Source: an uncultured Collinsella sp. | Lineage (GTDB): Bacteria; Actinomycetota; Coriobacteriia; Coriobacteriales; Coriobacteriaceae | Reading direction: 5' to 3' | Length of the DNA: 19,577 nt | Assembly (NCBI GenBank): GCA_900545995.1 | Contig: URBM01000014.1 | Span: 1-19,577 of the forward strand | Made by a program: the position numbers and the translations under genes | The notes under the pieces: generated by a model | Databases searched by the model: none | Told to the model about the DNA's origin: nothing | What the model saw: the letters and a program-made list of their open reading frames with translations, nothing else | Shown: in pieces, positions 14,251 to 19,577 of the stretch | Position numbering within the stretch: the first letter of the stretch is position 1 | Layout: every line of letters begins with the position of its first letter

Positions 14251-14301
14251 TGGTGCAAGGGGGACAGGTTACTTTGCACCAACATGGTGCAAAAGGGACA
14301 G
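14251..14301 (+). repeat. GGGGACAGG-core palindrome, locus D
   Basis: TGGTGCAA (14251-14258), TTGCACCA (14274-14281) and TGGTGCAA (14285-14292) alternate, so the middle arm can pair with either neighbour. The first pair encloses GGGGGACAGGTTACT (14259-14273); the second has a three-base loop. GGGACAG recurs at 14295-14301. Bases 14252-14291 match locus C at 35 of 40 positions. It starts one base after the ROK stop codon; no other terminator is seen before ppaC. Confidence 0.85.
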
Positions 14302-14417
14302 CCTTGGCCCCCGTGCCTGCGCTCCAAAATATACCGTGGCCCTTCCGTCTGCGAAGGCTCGGCATCGGCGTGCTACCATAGCTACGTCCAAGTACACATA
14401 TCAAGTGGAGGATATCC

Positions 14418-15341
14418 ATGGCAAACGTTCTTGTCTTTGGTCACCAGAACCCCGATAACGACGCCATCATGAGCGCCGTCGTCCTGTCCCAGCTGCTCAA
14501 CCAGGTTGAGTATGCCGGCAACACCTACGAGGCTTGCGCCCTAGGCCAGCTTCCGGCCGAGTCCGCCAAGCTGCTCGCCGACGCCGGCATTGCCGAGCCC
14601 CGCGTGATTGATTCCGTCGAGGCCGGTCAGCTCGTCGTCCTCACCGACCACAACGAGTCTGCCCAGTCCGTCGCCGGCCTTAAGGACGCCACGGTCTTTG
14701 GCGTTGTCGATCATCACCGCATCGGCGACTTCGAGACCGCCGGCCCGCTGCACTACATCTGCCTGCCCTGGGGCTCCAGCTGCACCATCGTCACCAAGCT
14801 CGCCGGCGTGCTCGGCGTTGAGCTTTCCGACGTTCAGGCCAAGCTGCTGCTCTCGGCCATGATGACCGACACGCTCATGCTCAAGAGCCCCACCACCACC
14901 GATGTCGACCGCGCCGTCGCCGCCAAGCTCGGCGAGCAGGTGGGCGTCGACCCGGTCAAGTTTGGCATGGAGGTCTTCCTCACCCGTCCGTCCGGCTCCT
15001 TCACCGCAGCCGAGATGGTCGGCAACGACATCAAGATGTTCGAGCCTGCCGGCAAGAAGCTGCTCATCGGCCAGTACGAGACTGTCGACAAGAGCCGTGC
15101 GCTTGGCATGATCGACGAGATTCGCGAGGCCATGCGCGCCTACGCCGCCGAGAAGGGTGCTGACGGCATCGTCCTGTGCATCACCGACATCATGGAGGAG
15201 GGCTCGCAGGTCCTGCTCGAGGGCGAGACCGAGGCCGCTCAGAAGGGCCTGGGTATTGCCGACGAGCACGACGGCGTCTGGATGCCGGGCGTCCTCTCCC
15301 GTAAGAAGCAGGTCGCTGCCCCCATCATGGCCGCCTGCTAG
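14418..15341 (+). CDS. ppaC: Manganese-dependent inorganic pyrophosphatase (family II)
   Basis: This cytoplasmic DHH-family enzyme splits pyrophosphate to two phosphates and pulls biosynthetic reactions forward. At 307 aa it has the usual length without CBS or DRTGG regulatory inserts. The metal ligands are in place: H9, D13 and D15 in GHQNPDNDA, D77 in VVLTDHNE, the DHH motif D98-H99-H100 in VVDHHRIGDF, and D151 in MMTDTLMLKSPT. The C-terminal SRKKQVAAPI is the substrate-binding SRKKQ motif. GGAGG lies six bases before the ATG. It is probably transcribed from its own promoter in the 168-base gap or by read-through from the ROK gene, and it has its own terminator. Confidence 0.97.
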   Translation: MANVLVFGHQNPDNDAIMSAVVLSQLLNQVEYAGNTYEACALGQLPAESAKLLADAGIAEPRVIDSVEAGQLVVLTDHNESAQSVAGLKDATVFGVVDHHRIGDFETAGPLHYICLPWGSSCTIVTKLAGVLGVELSDVQAKLLLSAMMTDTLMLKSPTTTDVDRAVAAKLGEQVGVDPVKFGMEVFLTRPSGSFTAAEMVGNDIKMFEPAGKKLLIGQYETVDKSRALGMIDEIREAMRAYAAEKGADGIVLCITDIMEEGSQVLLEGETEAAQKGLGIADEHDGVWMPGVLSRKKQVAAPIMAAC

Positions 15342-15360
15342 GTTTAGTTGACCGAACGCC

Positions 15361-15400
15361 ACGACCGGATCGCGGACGCCCCGCGCTCCGGTCGTTTTTT
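15361..15400 (+). terminator. ppaC intrinsic terminator
   Basis: ACGACCGG and CCGGTCGT form the stem base, with an additional GCG-rich apical part, followed by six T residues. It starts 19 bases after the ppaC stop. Confidence 0.9.
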
Positions 15401-15426
15401 GTGCATGCGCCGCGTCGTCTCTTGGA

Positions 15427-15491
15427 CAGGCGTGCCCGTGCCGTTGAGCAAATAATGTTCAACCTGTGGTTCCGCTTTTCGGCCACGCCTG
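15427..15491 (+). repeat. Nested hairpin upstream of nhaA
   Basis: CAGGCGTG (15427-15434) pairs perfectly with CACGCCTG (15484-15491). Inside it GTTGAGCA (15443-15450) pairs with TGTTCAAC (15456-15463) at seven of eight positions around AATAA. Whether it is transcribed depends on where the nhaA promoter lies, which I could not place. Confidence 0.55.
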
Positions 15492-15542
15492 CGTGCTTGT
15501 CGTGCAGGGTAGGCTAGATGCAAGCGTAATACGTTAGAGCGC

Positions 15543-15576
15543 GGCGCCGCCACTTGGGCGGGCCGTGCTTTTTTAA
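15543..15576 (+). terminator. Terminator-like hairpin in the nhaA leader
   Basis: GGC-CCGCC pairs with GGCGGGCC (one bulged G, ACTTG loop) and is followed within three bases by six T residues. No gene ends just upstream, so this may attenuate nhaA. A second small hairpin, ACGGGA with TCCCGT, follows at 15578-15594 and ends where the nhaA ribosome site begins. Confidence 0.5.
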
Positions 15577-15607
15577 GACGGGAGCTTTCCCGTGAAAGGA
15601 GCCGCCC

Positions 15608-16966
15608 ATGGCAGCAACCGAGCAGCTGTTCAACGTCCGTGAGCGCAAGCGCTTTGAACGCCACGACATTTGGGAGCGCATCGCCGAGAACGGCACGATT
15701 TCCGCCGCGGTTATGGTCATCGCCGCCATCGCCGCCGTCATTTGCGCCAATACCGATGCCTACGAGGCCATCCATCACTTTTTGGAGACCCCGCTGTATG
15801 TGGGTCTGGGCAACCTTACGGCCGGTCTTACCGTTGAGCTTTTCGTCAACGACTTCCTCATGGCGATTTTCTTTTTGTTGGTGGGCATTGAGCTTAAGTA
15901 CGAGATGACGGTCGGCGAGCTCAAGAATCCGCGTCAGGCCATGCTTCCCATGCTGGCGGCCGTGGGCGGCGTCGTCGTTCCCGCCTGCATCTACCTGATC
16001 TTTAACCATGCCGGCGCTCACAACGGTTGGGCCATCCCCATGGCAACCGATATTGCCTTCGCACTGGGCGTGCTGTCGCTTTTGGGCAATCGCGTGCCCA
16101 ACGGCGTGCGCGTGTTCTTCTCGACGCTCGCCATCGCCGACGACCTCATCTCTATCGCCGCCATCGCCATCTTCTACGGTCAGAGCCCCAATCCGTTTTG
16201 GTTGGGCGCCGCCGCGCTTGTGACCTGCGCGCTCGTGTGGCTCAACAAGACGCAGCATTACCGCCTTGCCCCGTATTCGGTACTGGGTTTGCTGTTGTGG
16301 TTCTGCATGTTCAAGAGCGGCGTACACGCCACGCTTGCCGGCGTCATCTTGGCTTTTACCATCCCGGCCAAGTGCGGCGTCAAGCTCGATAGCCTTACCG
16401 ATTGGTTGGGCGAGTGCCTGCCGTTGCTCGATGACCGCTACGATGACGAGGCACACATCCTGGGCCAGCATGACTTTACCGTCTCGACCACTAAGGTCGA
16501 GCGCGTCATGCACCGCGTCACCCCGCCGCTCATCCGCATGGAGCGTCTGATCTCCACGCCGGTCAACTTTGTGATTCTTCCGATCTTTGCGTTCGTGAAC
16601 GCACAGGTTCGCCTAGTGGGCGTGGACATGAGCACGCTGCTCACCGACCCGGTGACGCTCGGCGTGTACTTTGGCATGCTGCTGGGCAAGCCGATCGGCA
16701 TCTTTGGCATGACGTTCGCCTTGGTCAAGCTCAAGGTCTGCGAGCTGCCGCATAACGTTAACTGGCACATGATTGCCGGTGTGGGCATTCTGGGCGGCAT
16801 CGGCTTTACCATGTCGATTCTCATCAGCGGTCTTGCCTTCCCGACGGCCCAGTTTGAGGTTCTGGCTGCCAAGGCCGCCATCCTTGCCGGTTCGGTCACC
16901 GCCGCCGTGCTCGGCATGATCTACATGAGTGTGGTCTGCAAACACCCCGCGCCCAAGGGCGAGTAA
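15608..16966 (+). CDS. nhaA: Na+/H+ antiporter NhaA
   Basis: NhaA exchanges cytoplasmic Na+ (or Li+) for external protons, controlling pH and sodium. The 452-aa protein has about a dozen hydrophobic segments. Key elements are TDIAFALGVLSLLG (147-160, D148), the ion-binding Asp pair D178-D179 in LAIADDLISI, and K361 in LGKPIGI. A soluble N-terminal stretch (1-25) and a hydrophilic loop at about 256-312 (acidic LLDDRYDDEAH) make it longer than the 388-aa Escherichia coli form. GAAAGGAG lies six bases before the ATG. The 207-base stretch between the ppaC terminator and this start is structured and may regulate it. The gene is monocistronic. Confidence 0.96.
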   Translation: MAATEQLFNVRERKRFERHDIWERIAENGTISAAVMVIAAIAAVICANTDAYEAIHHFLETPLYVGLGNLTAGLTVELFVNDFLMAIFFLLVGIELKYEMTVGELKNPRQAMLPMLAAVGGVVVPACIYLIFNHAGAHNGWAIPMATDIAFALGVLSLLGNRVPNGVRVFFSTLAIADDLISIAAIAIFYGQSPNPFWLGAAALVTCALVWLNKTQHYRLAPYSVLGLLLWFCMFKSGVHATLAGVILAFTIPAKCGVKLDSLTDWLGECLPLLDDRYDDEAHILGQHDFTVSTTKVERVMHRVTPPLIRMERLISTPVNFVILPIFAFVNAQVRLVGVDMSTLLTDPVTLGVYFGMLLGKPIGIFGMTFALVKLKVCELPHNVNWHMIAGVGILGGIGFTMSILISGLAFPTAQFEVLAAKAAILAGSVTAAVLGMIYMSVVCKHPAPKGE

Positions 16967-16984
16967 AAGCACATACAAGTTTGA

Positions 16985-17020
16985 AAACGCCGTTTGTGAG
17001 CACTGTCACAAACGGCGTTT
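16985..17020 (+). terminator. Bidirectional terminator between nhaA and the 84-aa gene
   Basis: A perfect 15-bp stem, AAACGCCGTTTGTGA (16985-16999) with its complement at 17006-17020, has the six-base loop GCACTG. A T-rich tract follows on the plus strand and TTTTCAAACTT on the minus strand, so it can serve both convergent genes. Confidence 0.88.
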
Positions 17021-17053
17021 CATTTATTTGGCCACGGGCCCTAATGACTAGGT

Positions 17054-17308
17054 TTATTCCACCGTTCCGTAGACGGCGCCCCAGCCGTGGGCGGCCAAGG
17101 CGGAGTTGAGCTGGTCGCAAAGTGACTGGCGGTCGTAATAGCCGGGCGGTAGCAGGTTGACGATTTCCATGAGATCGGGCGCCAGGTCCAAGATTTCGGC
17201 CTGCACGATGAGATCCAGGCGGTCGATGGCGTGGCGGTCGTAAAACAGCCCGTCGACCAGGCGCTGCAGGTCGCCGAATTCCTCGGCCTGAAACGATCCG
17301 TACTCCAT
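17054..17308 (-). CDS. Unrecognised 84-aa acidic protein
   Basis: I do not recognise this small protein. It is acidic and hydrophilic with probable helices (FGDLQRLVDGLFYDRHAIDRLDLIVQAEILDLAPDLMEIVNLL) and a C-terminal Gly/Ala/Trp patch (AAHGWGAVYGTVE). There is no signal peptide or membrane span. The ATG at 17308 is chosen because AAGGAGG lies four bases upstream; an in-frame ATG at 17359 would add 17 residues across this ribosome site. It converges on nhaA and diverges from the aminotransferase. The strong ribosome site and shared terminator argue that it is real. Confidence 0.75.
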   Translation of the reverse strand: MEYGSFQAEEFGDLQRLVDGLFYDRHAIDRLDLIVQAEILDLAPDLMEIVNLLPPGYYDRQSLCDQLNSALAAHGWGAVYGTVE

Positions 17309-17410
17309 AGTGCCTCCTTGGGCGCCCCACGCCGGCATGCGCGGCGATTCGTAAATCATTGCGATGAACTTAATCTATCACGGCTTCATGCCGTTGCGGC
17401 GGTGGCGGTC

Positions 17411-17416
17411 TATACT
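17411..17416 (+). promoter_or_regulatory. Candidate -10 box for the aminotransferase
   Basis: TATACT at 17411-17416, 42 bases before the start codon, matches the -10 box seen upstream of pcrA and tat. No good -35 is visible at normal spacing; TTGCGG at 17394-17399 is too close. Confidence 0.35.
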
Positions 17417-17457
17417 TAGACGAACTGCAACGTCCCGCTTCGCGAAAGGTCGCACCC

Positions 17458-18762
17458 ATGCAGACGATCTACCAGAAGATGGAAACCACCGAACTCGATG
17501 CCGCCATCGAGGCGCTCAAAGCCGAGGTCGCCGAGGTCAAGGCCAAGGGCCTGGCGCTCGACATGGCCCGCGGCAAGCCGTCGCCCTCCCAGGTGGACAT
17601 CTCTCGACCCATGCTCGATATCCTCAATGCCGACGCCGATCTGCACGACGGCAACGTCGACTGCTCCAACTACGGCTGCTTTGAGGGCATTCCCTCGGCA
17701 CGCAAGCTGGCGGGGGAGTTCCTGGGTTGCCCTGCCGAGCAGACGCTCGTACTGGGTTCGTCGAGCCTTCTGATCGAGCACGATATCGCCGGCATGTTTT
17801 GGCGCTGCGGCTCGTGCGGCAGCGAGCCCTGGGAGGCTTACGAGGCCGCGCACGACGGCAAGAAGGTCAAATTCCTGTGCCCTGTTCCCGGCTACGACCG
17901 TCACTTTGGCATCACCGCCGACCTGGGCATCGAGAACGTTCCCGTCGCGATGACCGATAATGGCCCCGACATGGACGAGATCGAGCGCCTCGTTGCCGCC
18001 GACGATTCCATCAAGGGTATCTGGTGCGTGCCCAAGTATTCCAACCCCACGGGCATCACCTTTAGCGAGGACACCGTGCGTCGCCTGGTCGAGATGCCCA
18101 CGGCCGCGCCCGATTTCCGCATCTTCTGGGACAACGCCTACTGCGTGCACGACCTGTACGACGAGACCGACGAGCTCGCAAACATCTTTGACCTCGCTCG
18201 CGCGGCGGGCACCGAGGACCGCGTGGTGGCCTTTGCCTCGACGTCCAAGATCACCTTCCCGGGCGCCGGCATCGGCTTTATCGGTGCGAGCCCCGCGGTT
18301 ATCGCGGAGTTCTCCAAGCGTCTGAAGGCCGGCCTTATCAGCGCCGACAAGCTCAACCAGCTGCGTCACGTGCGCTTCCTTCCCACCATCGAGGCGGTCA
18401 AGGAGCACATGAAAAAGCATGCCGAGTTCTTGCGCCCACGCTTTGAGGCCGTCGAGCGCAAGCTCACCGAGGGTTTGGGCGACACGGGCTGCGCCACTTG
18501 GACGCATCCCCGCGGCGGCTACTTTGTGAGCTTTGATGGTCCCGAGGGCTCGGCCCAAAAGGTCGCAGCGCTTTGTGCCGACCTGGGCGTCAAGCTCACG
18601 CCGGCTGGTGCTACCTGGCCTTATGGCAAGGATCCGCGCGACACCAACATCCGCATCGCGCCGAGCTATCCCACGGTCGAGGACCTGGAGGCAGCACTCG
18701 ACGTACTGGTGCTGGCCGTCAAGCTCGTCGCTGCCGAGCTTGCTCGTGCCGAGCGCGCCTAA
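17458..18762 (+). CDS. PLP-dependent aminotransferase, probable aspartate aminotransferase
   Basis: A 434-aa fold-type I aminotransferase. PLP-site elements are clear: LGSSSL (99-104), N196 in KYSNPTGI, D225 in FWDNAY, the Schiff-base lysine K264 in STSKITFPGAG, and the carboxylate-binding Arg region TNIRIAPSYP near the C terminus. The sequence resembles the divergent aspartate aminotransferase group known from Corynebacterium and other actinobacteria more than classical AspC, so transfer of the amino group from aspartate to 2-oxoglutarate is the best guess. The MARGKPSPSQVDISRPM stretch (36-52) fits that group. GAAAGG precedes the ATG by eight bases. No terminator separates it from the STAS gene, 66 bases on. 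The family is firm, the substrate moderately sure. Confidence 0.88.
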   Translation: MQTIYQKMETTELDAAIEALKAEVAEVKAKGLALDMARGKPSPSQVDISRPMLDILNADADLHDGNVDCSNYGCFEGIPSARKLAGEFLGCPAEQTLVLGSSSLLIEHDIAGMFWRCGSCGSEPWEAYEAAHDGKKVKFLCPVPGYDRHFGITADLGIENVPVAMTDNGPDMDEIERLVAADDSIKGIWCVPKYSNPTGITFSEDTVRRLVEMPTAAPDFRIFWDNAYCVHDLYDETDELANIFDLARAAGTEDRVVAFASTSKITFPGAGIGFIGASPAVIAEFSKRLKAGLISADKLNQLRHVRFLPTIEAVKEHMKKHAEFLRPRFEAVERKLTEGLGDTGCATWTHPRGGYFVSFDGPEGSAQKVAALCADLGVKLTPAGATWPYGKDPRDTNIRIAPSYPTVEDLEAALDVLVLAVKLVAAELARAERA

Positions 18763-18828
18763 CGCCTAGGGCCCCGCAAGTCCGCGCCCAGTACTATCCG
18801 CACTTTCGATACGTAAAGGAGCGTATGC

Positions 18829-19143
18829 ATGGATTTGGGTATTTCCACCAACCCCACACCGGAGATCTACACCATTAAGGTAACCGGCGAGATCGATATC
18901 TCTAACGCCGATAGCCTGCGCAATGCCATTGACCTGGCGCTCGAGCAGCCCACTGAGGCCGTTGAGCTCGATTTTGCCCAGGTGAGCTACATCGATTCGA
19001 CGGGCATTGGCGTGCTCGTGGGCGCCGCGCACCACGCGGTCGACCACGGTAAGCGCTTTAGCTGCACTAATGTGCAGCCCCAGGTGATGCGCGTGGTTCA
19101 GCTGCTGGGCGTCGACCAGGAGATTTCGATCACGGCGGCATAA
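18829..19143 (+). CDS. STAS-domain anti-sigma factor antagonist
   Basis: A 104-aa stand-alone STAS domain like SpoIIAA and RsbV. Such proteins bind an anti-sigma kinase and free its sigma factor; phosphorylation of one Ser switches this off. The key loop is SYIDSTGIGVLVGA, with S57 as the predicted phosphosite after D56. The N-terminal strands (YTIKVTGEIDISNA) and the late helix (VMRVVQLLGVDQEI) match the fold. AAAGGAG lies seven bases before the ATG. No anti-sigma kinase or sigma factor is next to it, which is unusual for this class. It is probably co-transcribed with the aminotransferase, although a separate promoter cannot be excluded. Confidence 0.92.
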   Translation: MDLGISTNPTPEIYTIKVTGEIDISNADSLRNAIDLALEQPTEAVELDFAQVSYIDSTGIGVLVGAAHHAVDHGKRFSCTNVQPQVMRVVQLLGVDQEISITAA

Positions 19144-19215
19144 TCTTTGCCCCCAAAAGGGCGTGCCGTTTGGCATATGTTTGTGATGCGCTCGGACGTT
19201 TTGGCGTCCGGGCGC

Positions 19216-19221
19216 TATACT
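19216..19221 (+). promoter_or_regulatory. Candidate -10 box for the tat gene
   Basis: TATACT at 19216-19221 lies 75 bases before the GTG start. A hairpin CGGACG/CGTCCG (19193-19210) occupies the expected -35 area. Further on, GGCTCGA (19265-19271) pairs with TCGAGCC (19278-19284), ending two bases before the ribosome site and possibly affecting translation. Confidence 0.35.
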
Positions 19222-19296
19222 TGACCGAATGAATAGACGAGTTCCGGCCGAATGGCGCGGTGCGGGCTCGACTCACATCGAGCCTTGGAGGTATGT

Positions 19297-19551
19297 GTGT
19301 TTGGTATTGGAGAGGGTGAGCTGGCAATCATCGTGGTCTTCGGCTTTTTGCTGTTTGGCCCGGATAAGCTCCCGCAGATGGGCCGCACGATCGGCCGTGC
19401 CATCCGTCAGTTCCGCGAGACGCAGGAAAAGATGACGGCCGTTGTTCAGTCCGAGATCATCGATCCGGTAAGCGAAGCCGCGTCGGCCCCGGTCAAGCCC
19501 AAGAAGGCTGCCGTCGATGACGATTCCGATGCGGACGAGGATGGCGTCGAG
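19297..19551 (+). CDS. TatA/TatB-family twin-arginine translocase subunit, 3' end missing
   Basis: The first 85 residues of a Tat component, part of the membrane machinery that exports folded proteins with twin-arginine signals. A short N terminus (MFGIGEGE) leads into one membrane helix (about 7-20), then the FGP hinge (20-22) in LLFGPDKLPQ, an amphipathic helix (MGRTIGRAIRQFRETQEKM) and a charged tail with an acidic run (DDDSDADED). GTG at 19297 is the start: GGAGG ends five bases before it, and the ATG at 19293 is in another frame. The early Glu in GEGEL leaves TatA versus TatB undecided. The frame is cut at 19551 by adapter sequence, so the stop is unseen; this is a library artefact and not a pseudogene. 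Confidence 0.88.
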
Positions 19552-19577
19552 CTGTCTCTTATACACATCTCCGAGCC
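19552..19577 (+). other. Nextera (Tn5) Read 2 adapter, not genomic
   Basis: Bases 19552-19570 are the reverse complement of the Tn5 mosaic end (CTGTCTCTTATACACATCT), followed by CCGAGCC of the Read 2 adapter. Genomic sequence stops at 19551. Confidence 0.98.

Noticed and set aside
15401..15607. Known Li+ (nhaA-I or nhaA-II) or Na+ riboswitch
   Set aside because: I could not match conserved elements of these classes by eye; kept only as a structured leader.
19273..19566. 97-aa minus-strand ORF beginning MYKRQ at the right end
   Set aside because: It starts in adapter and runs antisense to the tat gene, which has a clear ribosome site and family match.

Overview
This window is a short, GC-rich (roughly 60 % by eye) bacterial contig. 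The set and style of its proteins suggest an actinobacterium of the class Coriobacteriia, most likely the human-gut genus Collinsella. That assignment is inference from general familiarity with gene content and codon use, not from a database search. Both ends carry untrimmed Nextera (Tn5) library adapter, at 4-36 and 19552-19577. The contig therefore ends artificially, and its last gene is cut by the library, not by biology.

Layout from left to right: an adapter and a 435-base stretch with a doubtful partial ORF, a strong terminator and an inverted-repeat motif; a GNAT acetyltransferase (-); purH (+); an unrecognised 236-243-aa protein (+); a response regulator and intramembrane-sensing histidine kinase pair (+); a universal stress protein (-); undecaprenyl-diphosphatase uppP (+); the helicase pcrA (+); gntR-type regulator and manA (-), divergent from a ROK glucokinase (+); manganese-dependent pyrophosphatase ppaC (+); antiporter nhaA (+); a small unrecognised protein (-); a PLP-dependent aminotransferase (+); a STAS anti-sigma-factor antagonist (+); and a truncated TatA/TatB gene (+).

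Most genes are housekeeping and stand alone with their own terminators. Three small groups look functionally linked. The response regulator and kinase form a two-component operon with no transporter partner here. GntR, ManA and ROK kinase form a divergent sugar-phosphate locus around an AT-rich control region with possible operator half-sites. The aminotransferase and STAS gene have no terminator between them. No phage, IS, CRISPR, tRNA or rRNA was seen.

The unusual material is in the intergenic DNA. Five loci share a GGGGACAGGTT-like core beside or between palindromic arms whose own sequence differs, and two of these loci are clear copies of each other. Two very long nested hairpins (129 and 91 nt) each sit just after a stop codon and before an intrinsic terminator. 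A terminator has a duplicated arm, an 18-bp operator-like motif is repeated at 39-bp spacing, and nhaA has a structured leader. Among proteins, PcrA and UppP both carry long low-complexity insertions. These dispersed palindromes are the best candidate for something undescribed; everything else fits known families.
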